Origin: Bacteroidales bacterium UBA3623
GTDB lineage: Bacteria; Bacteroidota; Bacteroidia; Bacteroidales; UBA932
Length of the DNA: 36,608 nucleotides
Assembly: GCA_002373715.1 (NCBI GenBank)
Contig: DFLI01000026.1
Coordinates: 16,049 to 52,656 of the forward strand
Direction of reading: 5' to 3'
Shown: one piece after another, positions 17,562 through 26,006 of the stretch
Numbering within the stretch: the first letter of the stretch is position 1
How the letters are laid out: the number at the start of each line of letters is the position of its first letter
Position numbers and translations under genes: made by a program
The notes under the pieces: generated by a model
Databases searched by the model: none
Told to the model about the DNA's origin: nothing
The model's input: the letters and a program-made list of their open reading frames with translations, nothing else

Positions 17562-18671
17562 CTATCGGGAGATAGTGCAGTTACGGATGGTAATCTGCCG
17601 GAAGCCTTCGTCGTTCCAGCTCACTACCGGAATGGCGGCGCCGGTGAGTTCGGTGGCCGTAATCTCCTCCAGGGTGAGGTCTTCGGCTACGGAGCCTTCC
17701 CGGACAGAACAGCCCACGGGGGAGGAGAGATTCCACATTTTCAGGTGGTGTAGGTAGATTTCGCGGGCGGTTCCTTCGGCCTTTCCCCAGGCGCCGGGCT
17801 CCAGTTCTACGCCAAAGAGCATGTTGCTGCGGCGGGCTTCTCCGCTGGTGCGGTGGGGATAAACGCCCGGGCCGTGCAGTTCGCAGTCCCGAATCTCCAA
17901 CCCGTCGGAGGGCATAATCATGCGGATGCCGTTGCAGGAGGAATTGATGTCACACTGCTCTATGAGCATGTTGTTCCAGTAGCCGCCGGCAATGCTGTCG
18001 TCTCCTGTCTGGAACTTGCAGCGGCGGATGACGCCGTTATCGCAGCCTCGGATATGGATACCGTCCCAGCCTTCCGTGATAAACAGGTCTTCAAAGACCG
18101 GATTCTCCAGAGCATAGCCTAGGAAGGCGTAATTGGCTGCCCGGGTAATGTGGACTCCGCTCATATGGAAGTTTTGGGCCTCGGCCACAATGATGGTGTG
18201 CGGGCCGCGCATGTTCTCTTCTCCGCGCACGTCAAACACATGCACCCCGTCAATGGTCCCGGAGCCGGAGATGGAGGCATTTTTTACCCCTGCGCCAATG
18301 AGGAAAGCCTTCATCCACTGGCGGTCGTTCACGCAGTTGGAGTTGGCCGTTCCGTTGCCGCTGTCATAGCGTGTCAGGTCGTGTTCGGGGATATAGGGCA
18401 GATAGGCATCCGGGTCTTCCACGCCTTGCAGGAGGGCGCCATCGGCCAGATGCAAATCTACGTTATCTCTCAGATATAGGGTGGCCGACAGGAAGGTCCC
18501 CTCCGGAATAATCACCTGTCCTCCGCCGGCCAGGGCGCACTGGTCCAGGGCCTGTTGGATGGCCTCTGTGCACACGGTTCCGGGCTGGGCACCGTAATCG
18601 GTGATGTTAAAGACAGCGGGCTTGGAAGTGCAGGCTACGGCCAGCAGCAGGAGGGGAAGGATGCGTTTCAT
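17562..18671 (-). CDS. Predicted lipoprotein with GH28-like right-handed parallel beta-helix
   Basis: Lipoprotein signal MKRILPLLLLAVAC places the lipid-bearing Cys at 14. The mature protein opens with NITDYGAQPGTVCTEAIQQALDQC, the standard N-terminus of polygalacturonase/pectate-lyase-like helices, followed by GGGQVIIPEGTF and repeated beta-helix coils with GTIDG, ITEGWDGIHIRGCDNGVIRRCKFQTGDDSIAGG. The GDDSIA fits the GH28 GDDCIA motif; the following GHG and RIK motifs of classical polygalacturonases are not evident, so the sugar bond is unknown. At 369 aa it is a single-domain protein. The start overlaps the hutI stop by 4 bp, so it is translated from the histidine-utilisation transcript, an odd partner. 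Likely at the outer membrane or periplasm. Confidence 0.8.
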   Translation of the reverse strand: MKRILPLLLLAVACTSKPAVFNITDYGAQPGTVCTEAIQQALDQCALAGGGQVIIPEGTFLSATLYLRDNVDLHLADGALLQGVEDPDAYLPYIPEHDLTRYDSGNGTANSNCVNDRQWMKAFLIGAGVKNASISGSGTIDGVHVFDVRGEENMRGPHTIIVAEAQNFHMSGVHITRAANYAFLGYALENPVFEDLFITEGWDGIHIRGCDNGVIRRCKFQTGDDSIAGGYWNNMLIEQCDINSSCNGIRMIMPSDGLEIRDCELHGPGVYPHRTSGEARRSNMLFGVELEPGAWGKAEGTAREIYLHHLKMWNLSSPVGCSVREGSVAEDLTLEEITATELTGAAIPVVSWNDEGFRQITIRNCTISR

Positions 18672-19894
18672 AGGAGGACTTGGCGAATGAAGGGAGTCTG
18701 GTACTGGTATGCTATTTTGGTGAGGTCCCAGCCGGGCTGGGTGAGGATGAGGGCGGCCTTTTTGCCGCGGGTGATGGAGCCGTACTGTTCGCTCACGCCC
18801 ATGGCGTAGGCGCTGTTGAGGGTAACGGCGTTGAAGGCTTCAATGGGGGTGAGGCGCATCTTGATGCAGCCCTGGGCCATCACGAAGCGCATGTCTCCGC
18901 AGGGGGAGGAACCGGGGTTGTAGTCGGAAGCCAGCGCCACGCCCAGGCCGGCCTGGATGAAGTCTTTGGCCCGGCCGTAGGGGAGGCCCAGGAAGAAGGA
19001 GGAACCCGGCAGCATGGTGGGCATGGTCCAGGTGCCTTTGAGGGCCGATATCTCCGCCTCGGTGGTGCGTTCCAGATGGTCTACAGAAAGGGCCAAGTGC
19101 TTTACACCCACCTGCACGCCGCCGCTCACGGCCAGCTCGTTGGCGTGAATCTTGGGGGTGAGGAGGTGATTCGCCGCTTCCAGGATGCGGTCTGTATCTT
19201 CTACGGTGAAGAAACCTTCGTCGCAGAAGACATCTACGAAATCTGCATACTCTGCAGCCTTGGGAATCATATCAATAACTGCCTGCACATACTCCTCATG
19301 CGAATAGCCGCGGCCCACGGCGTGGGCGCCCAGGAAAGTGCTTTTTACGGTGGCCGGAACGCTCTTTTTGATGCGGTCAATCACCCGGAGCATCTTCAGT
19401 TCTCCCCCTGGACAGAGCCCGTAACCGCTCTTGATTTCCAGGGCCACGGTACCTTTTTCCATCATCTCCTTCACCCGGCCCATGGACTGCTGAAAGAGCT
19501 GCTCCTCGGACGTTTTGTTCAGGAGGTCGCTGGAGTTGAGGATGCCGCCGCCGCGGGCAGCGATTTCCTCGTAGGAGAGGCCGTTGATCTTGTCCAGGAA
19601 CTCGCCGTCCCGGCTGCCGGCATACACCACATGCGTGTGGCTGTCGCAGAAGCCGGGCATAAGCATGCCGCCCTGGGCGTCGATGGATTCCCGGTCGGAG
19701 CCGGGCATGACGGAGGACGGGGCGTCATGGCCGACCAGATCGGCCATCTTTCCGAAATCGACGATACGGCCGTCCTCTATGCGGAGCCAGGCGTTTTCCA
19801 GCGTGCCGGTGCGGGCCATATCGGCCCCTTCCAGCCGAAGGACCCCCTCCGGCTGTATGCCCACCAGCAGACCTATATTATAGATAAGTTTCAT
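18668..19894 (-). CDS. hutI: Imidazolonepropionase
   Basis: Third step of histidine degradation: opens imidazolone-5-propionate to N-formimino-L-glutamate. Amidohydrolase fold with the metal motif GFCDSHTHVVYAGSRDGEF (HxH), EIKSGYGL, FLGAHAV, the mid-barrel HANEL histidine and the late Asp in ASDYNPGSSPC. The 408 aa length is usual for HutI. It overlaps hutH by 17 bp upstream and the lipoprotein gene by 4 bp downstream. There is no sign of truncation. Confidence 0.96.
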   Translation of the reverse strand: MKLIYNIGLLVGIQPEGVLRLEGADMARTGTLENAWLRIEDGRIVDFGKMADLVGHDAPSSVMPGSDRESIDAQGGMLMPGFCDSHTHVVYAGSRDGEFLDKINGLSYEEIAARGGGILNSSDLLNKTSEEQLFQQSMGRVKEMMEKGTVALEIKSGYGLCPGGELKMLRVIDRIKKSVPATVKSTFLGAHAVGRGYSHEEYVQAVIDMIPKAAEYADFVDVFCDEGFFTVEDTDRILEAANHLLTPKIHANELAVSGGVQVGVKHLALSVDHLERTTEAEISALKGTWTMPTMLPGSSFFLGLPYGRAKDFIQAGLGVALASDYNPGSSPCGDMRFVMAQGCIKMRLTPIEAFNAVTLNSAYAMGVSEQYGSITRGKKAALILTQPGWDLTKIAYQYQTPFIRQVLL

Positions 19895-21362
19895 TCCGGA
19901 TGAATGCTACGGACTTCATAATGAGCGGATGCATGTACATGTCGGTGTTCACGAAGGGAACCTCCTTGCGGTATTCCTGGAAGATGTGCTCCAGCTTGGG
20001 GGAACTCTTCAGGGGGCGGCGGAACTCCAGCGCCTGGGCGGCGTTGAACAGTTCTATGGCCAGCACCGTTTCTACGTTGTCCACCACCCTTACCAGTTTG
20101 GTAGCGCTGTTGGAGCCCATGGAAACGTGGTCTTCCTGGCCCTGCGACGAGGGAATGGAGTCGCAGGAGGCGGGCCAGCACAGGCCCTTGTTCTGGGAGA
20201 CGATGCTGGCGGCCGTGTATTGCGGAATCATGAAACCGCTGTTGAGGCCGGGCTCGGTGACCAGGTATTTGGGCAGCCCGCGAAGGCCGTCTATGAGCTG
20301 GAAAGTGCGGCGCTCGGAAATGCTGGCCAGTTCGCTCATGGCAATGGCCAGGGAGTCCATGGGAATGGCGATGGGCTCTCCGTGGAAGTTACCGGCCGAT
20401 ATCACCATGTCCTCGTCCGGGAAGATATTCGGATTGTCCGTGGCGGAATTTATCTCGTTCTCTATCACGGACTTAACGTACATGATGTTGTCTTTCACGG
20501 CGCCGTGCACCTGCGGGATGCAGCGGAAGCTGTAAGGGTCCTGTACATGCACTTTGGGCCGATTGATAAGCTCGCTGCCCTCCAGAATTTTCACAAATCT
20601 TTCTCCCGTGAGGATCTGCCCGGTGTGGGGACGGAGCAGGTGCGTCAGGGGCAGGAAGGGCTCGATGCGGCCGTCGTAGGCGTCCAGAGACATGGCTCCA
20701 ATGATATCCGCCCAGCGGCTTAGCCGCATGCTCTTGAGGATGCTCCAGATGGCATGGGCGCTCATGAACTGGGTGCCGTTCAGGAGGGCGAGGCCTTCCT
20801 TGCTTTGCAGCTTGATGGGCTCCCAGCCCTTTTCCTTCCAGACATCGGCCGCCTGCCTTACCTCTCCTTTATAAAGGACTTCTCCCAGGCCGATGAGCGG
20901 CAGGCTCAGGTGGGCCAGGGGAGCCAGGTCTCCGGAGGCGCCCAGGGAGCCCTGCTGATACACGATGGGCAGGACGTCTTCGTTGAACATGTCCACCAGG
21001 CGCTGCACCGTAATGAGCTGGGCCCCGGAATGGCCGTAGGAGAGGTTCTGAACCTTCAGCAGCAGCATCAGCTTCACAATTTCCGGCCGGACGCTTTCTC
21101 CGGTGCCGCAGGCGTGAGACATGACCAGGTTGTGCTGCAGCTGGCTCAGATCTTCCTTGGGGATGGTTACGTTATAGAGGGAACCGAAGCCCGTGGTGAC
21201 GCCGTAAATTGGGCGGTCCAGGTCTTCCATTTTCTTGTCCAGGTATGCCCGGCACTTGACAATGGCGTCCACGGCCTCCTGGGACAAAGTCAGTTTTTCG
21301 TGTTTGTCTAAAATCTCTTTCACTCTCTCCAGGGAGAGATGGGCATGGGATATACTGTGCAT
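19878..21362 (-). CDS. hutH: Histidine ammonia-lyase
   Basis: First step: L-histidine to trans-urocanate and ammonia. The autocatalytic MIO prosthetic group forms from the Ala-Ser-Gly in QGSLGASGDLAPLAHLSLPLIG (near residue 142). Other family marks are YGVTTGFGSLYN, QHNLVMSHACGTGE, NGTQFMSA, and QDPYSFRCIPQVHGA with the NPNIFPDED segment and SQGQEDHVSMGSNSA. At 494 aa it matches the family (about 500). It starts one base into the hutU stop. Confidence 0.97.
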   Translation of the reverse strand: MHSISHAHLSLERVKEILDKHEKLTLSQEAVDAIVKCRAYLDKKMEDLDRPIYGVTTGFGSLYNVTIPKEDLSQLQHNLVMSHACGTGESVRPEIVKLMLLLKVQNLSYGHSGAQLITVQRLVDMFNEDVLPIVYQQGSLGASGDLAPLAHLSLPLIGLGEVLYKGEVRQAADVWKEKGWEPIKLQSKEGLALLNGTQFMSAHAIWSILKSMRLSRWADIIGAMSLDAYDGRIEPFLPLTHLLRPHTGQILTGERFVKILEGSELINRPKVHVQDPYSFRCIPQVHGAVKDNIMYVKSVIENEINSATDNPNIFPDEDMVISAGNFHGEPIAIPMDSLAIAMSELASISERRTFQLIDGLRGLPKYLVTEPGLNSGFMIPQYTAASIVSQNKGLCWPASCDSIPSSQGQEDHVSMGSNSATKLVRVVDNVETVLAIELFNAAQALEFRRPLKSSPKLEHIFQEYRKEVPFVNTDMYMHPLIMKSVAFIRNETYL

Positions 21363-23395
21363 TAGCTTAAGTTTTTACGGATTAAGTCTTCATCGGCCAG
21401 GTTGGGCAGGGTAACCTTGAGGCCGGGGGTGCGGGCCATTTCGCGCTCTATGGCAAAGCGGGCGGCCTCATTGCGGGCCCAGCTGCGGCGGGCAATACCG
21501 TTGTTAACGTCCCAGAACAGCATTTCACGGATGTGGCGGGCGCTGTCTTCGGAACCGTCTATCACCATGCCGAAGCCACCGTTAATCACTTCTCCCCAAC
21601 CCACGCCGCCACCGTTGTGGATGCTCACCCAGGTGGCGCCGCGGAAGCCGTCTCCAATCACGTTCTGCACGGCCATATCGGCACAGAACTGGCTGCCGTC
21701 GTAGATGTTGGAGGTTTCGCGGAAGGGGGAGTCGGTTCCGGAGACGTCGTGATGGTCCCGGCCCAGCACCACGGGGCCTTTGAGCTCACCCTTCCGGATG
21801 GCTTCGTTGAAGGCGAGGGCAATCTTGGTGCGGCCTTCGCAGTCGGCATACAGGATGCGGGCCTGGGAGCCCACTACCAGATGGTTGCGGCCGGCTTCTT
21901 CAATCCAGTGGATGTTGTCCCGCATTTGCCCTGCAATTTCCTCGGGAGAGTTTTGGGCTATTTCGGAGAGTACCTTTACGGCCAGGGCGTCGGTGGTGGC
22001 CAGGTCTTCCGGCTTTTCGCTCATGCAAACCCAGCGGAAGGGGCCGAAGCCATAGTCGAAGTACATGGGACCCATGATGTCCTGCACGTAGGAAGGATAG
22101 CGGAAGCGGCCGTCGGGCAGGAGAATATCGGCCCCGGCGCGGGAGCTTTCCAGGAGGAAGGCGTTGCCGTAGTCGAAGAAGTACATGCCTTCTGCCGTGA
22201 GCTTGTTAATGGCGTCTACCTGCCGGCGCAGAGACTTCTGCACGGCCATGCGGAAGGTATCCGGGTCTTCGGCCATCATTTCCTTGGCCTGCTCCAGGGT
22301 GTAGCCCACCGGGTAGTAACCGCCGGCCCAGGGGTTGTGCAGGGAGGTCTGGTCGCTGCCCAGGTCCACGTGCACATGCTCTGCGGCCAGGCGCTCCCAC
22401 AGGTCTACTACGTTGCCCACATAGGCCAGGGAAACTACCTCCTTTGCGGCCACAGCCTTTTTGATTCTTGGAATGAGTTCGTCCAGATTGCTATGCAGTT
22501 CATCTACCCAACCCTGGTCGTAACGCTTCTGAGCGGCCTTGGGGTTGATTTCCGCCGTTACGCTCACCATCCCGGCAATATTGCCGGCCTTGGGCTGGGC
22601 ACCGGACATGCCGCCCAAACCTGCTGTGACAAAGAGGAGACCGTTTAGGGAATCCTCTTCCCTCATCCCGGGCTTGACCCGGGATCTCCTGCCTTGCAGT
22701 ACCTTCCTTCCGGCATTCATCACCGTAATGGTGGTGCCATGCACAATGCCCTGGGGGCCGATGTACATGTAGCTGCCGGCCGTCATCTGGCCGTACTGGC
22801 TTACGCCCAGGGCATTCATCCGCTCCCAGTCGTCCGGTTTGGAGTAATTGGGGATGACCATGCCGTTGGTTACAATCACGCGTGGGGCATCTTTATGGCT
22901 GGGGAAAAGGCCCAGCGGATGGCCGGAATACATCACCAGCGTTTGCTCGTCCGTCATGGTGGCCAGGTACTGCATCACCAGCCGGTACTGCGCCCAGTTC
23001 TGGAAAATGGCCCCGTTGCCTCCGTAGATGATGAGCTCGTGCGGGTGCTGCGCCACACGGGGATCCAGGTTGTTCTGGATCATGGCCATGATGGCCGCGG
23101 CCTGCTTCGAGCGGGCGGGGTATTCGTCAATGGGCCTTGCATACATCTTATAGGAAGGCCTGTAACGGTACATATAAATGCGGCCGTATTCCTTCAGCTC
23201 TGCCGCAAACTCTGGAGCCAGGGCTTCGTGCAGCTCTTTCGGGAAATACCTCAGCGCATTTTTCAGCGCCAGCACTTTCTGCTCCGGCGAGAGGATATCT
23301 TTCCTCTTAGGCGCATGGTTAATCTCTGTATCATAGGGCTTGGCCTCCGGCAACTGCGCCGGAATACCAGAGAGAATCTCTTCTTGGAAGGTCAT
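21362..23395 (-). CDS. hutU: Urocanate hydratase (long form) with an in-frame repeat-derived insert
   Basis: Second step: urocanate to imidazolone propionate, NAD as an electrophilic cofactor. Hallmarks are YGGNGAIFQNWAQYRLVMQYLATM, MYSGHPLGLFPSH, YGQMTAGSYMYIGPQGIVHGT, VTAGLGGMSGAQPKA, LGSDQTSLHNPWAGGYYPVG and the C-terminal SIHNGGGVGWGEVINGGFGM. At 677 aa it is the long form found also in mammals, against about 557 in Pseudomonas. Between AGRK and LFVTAG, residues about 235-250 (GRRSRVKPGMRE) are extra compared with homologues and are encoded by a palindromic mini-repeat (22665-22685). The frame is kept, so the enzyme is probably active. ATGA overlap with ftcD upstream. Confidence 0.95.
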   Translation of the reverse strand: MTFQEEILSGIPAQLPEAKPYDTEINHAPKRKDILSPEQKVLALKNALRYFPKELHEALAPEFAAELKEYGRIYMYRYRPSYKMYARPIDEYPARSKQAAAIMAMIQNNLDPRVAQHPHELIIYGGNGAIFQNWAQYRLVMQYLATMTDEQTLVMYSGHPLGLFPSHKDAPRVIVTNGMVIPNYSKPDDWERMNALGVSQYGQMTAGSYMYIGPQGIVHGTTITVMNAGRKVLQGRRSRVKPGMREEDSLNGLLFVTAGLGGMSGAQPKAGNIAGMVSVTAEINPKAAQKRYDQGWVDELHSNLDELIPRIKKAVAAKEVVSLAYVGNVVDLWERLAAEHVHVDLGSDQTSLHNPWAGGYYPVGYTLEQAKEMMAEDPDTFRMAVQKSLRRQVDAINKLTAEGMYFFDYGNAFLLESSRAGADILLPDGRFRYPSYVQDIMGPMYFDYGFGPFRWVCMSEKPEDLATTDALAVKVLSEIAQNSPEEIAGQMRDNIHWIEEAGRNHLVVGSQARILYADCEGRTKIALAFNEAIRKGELKGPVVLGRDHHDVSGTDSPFRETSNIYDGSQFCADMAVQNVIGDGFRGATWVSIHNGGGVGWGEVINGGFGMVIDGSEDSARHIREMLFWDVNNGIARRSWARNEAARFAIEREMARTPGLKVTLPNLADEDLIRKNLS
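22665..22685. repeat. Palindromic mini-repeat inserted in frame in hutU
   Basis: Arms ATCCCGGG (22665-22672) and CCCGGGAT (22678-22685) around a CTTGA loop. Such C-rich palindromes with a cttga loop are a known class of dispersed mini-repeats in several bacterial phyla, and in Rickettsia comparable palindromic elements sit in frame inside genes. On the hutU strand it encodes the typical RVKPGM peptide. Only one copy is in this window. Confidence 0.7.
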
Positions 23396-25083
23396 AGTTC
23401 AATGTGGTTATTAACGGCTTCAAGCACTTGTTTTTCCAGTTCCAGGGCTTCTTTTACAATGGCATCGGCCCTCTCCAGCAGCGGCTGGGCAGGGGTTTTG
23501 TCCTGCAGACCGGCGGCGTTGATGCGAACGTTGAGGCGGGCGCCTTGGATGCCGGCTACAGCGGCCAGGGCGGCTACACCGGCGTCGGAGGCCGATGCGG
23601 GGTTGCCCGAGCGGGCCATCTGCAGCGCCAGGGGCAGGGCCTTCAGGGATGCCTCCATGGTGCTCAGAGGAACTTGGGCGGCATAGAGGGTGGCTTCTTC
23701 CAGGGCCTTGGCACGGGCTTCCTTCTCCTCCTGGGTGCCCTTGGGCATGGAGAAGCAGTCCATGATGCGGTTGAAGGCAGCGGTGTCTTCGTCTATGAGG
23801 CCCAGCAGTTCGTCCACCAGCTTCTGGCCCTGAACGGCCACGTCGGAAAACTCTTTCCAACGCTGGTCCCAGCCCCTCTTGTGGGCGCTCAGATTGGCCA
23901 CCATGGTGGCGAGGGCGGCGGCAAAGGCTCCCATGCAGGCGCTTATGGACCCGCCTCCCGGCGCAGCGCTTTCGCTGGCAGTCTCGCGGGTGAAAGCTTC
24001 CACCGTCATCTGAGCCAGGCCCTTCTTTTCATCGGCCATTAAATACTCTATCACCTTCTCCTTGGGATTGAAGGGTTTCAAATCGTCCAGGGACATGCTT
24101 TTGACGGCGATTTTTACGATTTCTTCTTCGCTGATACCCAGGGAACGCTGCTGCTTTTCCAGGTAGAACTTTCCGGCCTCCATGAGCACGCGTTTTGGTA
24201 CCAGGCCCACAATCTCTGCGCCTGTTACGCGCAGGCCGCGGGCGGCTGCGGCGCGGGTGACTTCTTCATATGCCACATGCAGGGGAGTGACGTCTATGTC
24301 CGTAATGTTCATGGACACCTGGGCAATGCCGTATTCGTCAATGTACCAGCCGATGGCCTTGCAGCCCTTCAGTGTGCCCGGAATCCAGATTTGGTTTCCA
24401 TCGGCATCCTTGAGAAGCTTACCGATGAGGGAGCCCCCTTCGCGGGCCTTGCGGCCCTTTTCGCGCACGTCAAAGGCCACCGCCATGGCGCGGCGGGTGC
24501 TGGTGGTGTTGAGGTTGAAATTAACGGCTACCAGGAAATTGCGGGCGCCTACATTGGTGGCACCGCACTTTTCGGCTATGGCATTCCACTCATCGCAGAA
24601 GTCTGGCCGGCGGGCAGGGTTGGCCATCTTTTCCGGAAGGGCTTCGTACTCTCCTTCGCGGCACACGGCCAGGTTCTTGCGCTCCGGCTTGAAGGCAGCC
24701 GCCTCGTAGCAATAGCAGGGAATTCTCAGCTCTTCAAAGAGGCGTTTGGCCAGTTCCCGGGCCAGCCGGGCGCATTCTTCCAGCGTAATGCCCGCCACCG
24801 GAATAAGGGGCAGCACGTCCGTGGCACCGCTGCGGGGATGGGCGCCGTGGTGATGGCGCATGTCAATAAGTTCCTGCGCCTTGGCCGCGCCGCGGAAAGC
24901 CGCTTCGCAAACGGGCTGGGGTTCTCCCACAAAAGTGACCACCGTGCGATTGGTGGCTTCACCGGGATCTACGTCCAGCACCCGGACTCCTTCTACGCTT
25001 TGAATGGCCGCCACAATGGCGTTAATCACTGTCTTATCCCTACCTTCACTATAGTTGGGAACGCATTCGATGAGTTGTTTCAT
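23392..25083 (-). CDS. ftcD: Bifunctional glutamate formimidoyltransferase / formimidoyl-THF cyclodeaminase
   Basis: Last steps of histidine use: moves the formimino group of formiminoglutamate to tetrahydrofolate, giving glutamate, then cyclises it to methenyl-THF with release of ammonia. Residues about 1-300 are the transferase (IECVPNYSEGRDKTVI, MRHHHGAHPRSGATDVLPLIPV, NVGARNFLVAVNFNLNT). About 370-563 are the helical cyclodeaminase (FTRETASESAAPGGGSISACMGAFAAALATMVANL, LIDEDTAAFNRIM). The two are fused as in animals, length 563 aa. It heads the hut transcript; a minus-strand TACCTTTA (25106-25113), one mismatch from the -7 consensus, lies upstream. The 62 bp gap to the divergent exporter operon holds both promoters. 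No hutG-like gene is needed with this enzyme. Confidence 0.95.
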   Translation of the reverse strand: MKQLIECVPNYSEGRDKTVINAIVAAIQSVEGVRVLDVDPGEATNRTVVTFVGEPQPVCEAAFRGAAKAQELIDMRHHHGAHPRSGATDVLPLIPVAGITLEECARLARELAKRLFEELRIPCYCYEAAAFKPERKNLAVCREGEYEALPEKMANPARRPDFCDEWNAIAEKCGATNVGARNFLVAVNFNLNTTSTRRAMAVAFDVREKGRKAREGGSLIGKLLKDADGNQIWIPGTLKGCKAIGWYIDEYGIAQVSMNITDIDVTPLHVAYEEVTRAAAARGLRVTGAEIVGLVPKRVLMEAGKFYLEKQQRSLGISEEEIVKIAVKSMSLDDLKPFNPKEKVIEYLMADEKKGLAQMTVEAFTRETASESAAPGGGSISACMGAFAAALATMVANLSAHKRGWDQRWKEFSDVAVQGQKLVDELLGLIDEDTAAFNRIMDCFSMPKGTQEEKEARAKALEEATLYAAQVPLSTMEASLKALPLALQMARSGNPASASDAGVAALAAVAGIQGARLNVRINAAGLQDKTPAQPLLERADAIVKEALELEKQVLEAVNNHIEL

Positions 25084-25134
25084 GGTTTTCGTTCTAATGT
25101 GACCTTAAAGGTACGAATAAATAATATATTTTGC

Positions 25135-25142
25135 TATATTTG
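25135..25142 (+). promoter_or_regulatory. Putative -7 element of the export operon
   Basis: TATATTTG fits TAnnTTTG and ends three bases before the ATG at 25146. No TTTG is found 19-20 bases upstream. If real the mRNA is leaderless, or the true start is the GTG near 25220. Confidence 0.4.
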
Positions 25143-25145
25143 TAC

Positions 25146-26006
25146 ATGCAAAACCCTTTCTCTTCAGACAGTCGCCAGAAGCAACTGGAGTCTCCCGAAC
25201 AGATCGGGAGCATTCTCCGCGTGACGGCTTTGCCCACCTACCTGCTTGCCCTTACAGTGGTGCTGCTGCTGGGGGCCTTTTTCGTATGGGGTTTCCTGGG
25301 CACCGTTTCCGATAAAGTATACTACAGCGGGGTCGTCTTCCCCTTGGAAGGAACCACAGACGTATCGCTTCCCAACCGGGGAATGGTGCGCACCATGTTT
25401 GTCCACAGCGGAGACCACGTGGACAGGGGCCAGACCATTGCCCTCATCTCCATGGAAGACAGCTACAGTATCCTCACCAGCAGCGTAGAGGGAACGGTTA
25501 TCAGCGCCAAGGTGGACAACGAGCCCTTCGAGGCCTTTGAACCCATAGTCAGTGTTATAGACAGCCTGAACCGTCAGAGTCAGCGGTCCATGGTCATTGC
25601 CTATGTGAACAACGCCGGCCAGCGGGATCTGAGGGAGGGAATGGATGCCCAGGTATGGCCCGAAGATGAAAAAAGAGACGAAATAGGATATGTGAGGGGC
25701 CGCATCGTGCGCATAGACCGCTATCCCGTGGCGGCTAATGTGGTGCGCCAAACCCTCAAGAGCGAAGATATGGCCAGCCGTCTGCTGGAGTCCGGAGAAA
25801 TGATGTACCAGGTGAACATAGAACTGCTCCACTCCAGGGAATACCCTTCCCAGTACGACTGGTCCTTCGGAGAACCCGAAGACGTGAGCATGAATGTGGG
25901 CACCTATTGCTCCGTTCTAAGCGAAACCCGGCGCCGCAGCATGTTCCGCTATCTGTTTGAATCGGCCAGAACCAGGTCCAGGGCCATTAAACTGCGCCTC
26001 GAATGA
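25146..26006 (+). CDS. Membrane fusion (adaptor) protein, NHLM/HlyD-like
   Basis: Inner-membrane adaptor of an ABC export system, linking the pump to the periplasm. The short cytoplasmic N-terminus is followed by one membrane helix (about 30-52, LPTYLLALTVVLLLGAFFVWG). Then comes a lipoyl/barrel-sandwich half (GMVRTMFVHSGDHVDRGQTIALIS with SSVEGTVISAK) and a beta-barrel part (AYVNNAGQRDLREGMDAQVWPED, RGRIVRIDRYPV). At 286 aa it lacks the long coiled-coil of HlyD, as in adaptors of the NHLM peptide-export class (TIGR03794-like, by recall). The ATG at 25146 is preferred over an upstream TTG that would lie in the promoter. It overlaps the next gene by 4 bp. Confidence 0.8.
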   Translation: MQNPFSSDSRQKQLESPEQIGSILRVTALPTYLLALTVVLLLGAFFVWGFLGTVSDKVYYSGVVFPLEGTTDVSLPNRGMVRTMFVHSGDHVDRGQTIALISMEDSYSILTSSVEGTVISAKVDNEPFEAFEPIVSVIDSLNRQSQRSMVIAYVNNAGQRDLREGMDAQVWPEDEKRDEIGYVRGRIVRIDRYPVAANVVRQTLKSEDMASRLLESGEMMYQVNIELLHSREYPSQYDWSFGEPEDVSMNVGTYCSVLSETRRRSMFRYLFESARTRSRAIKLRLE

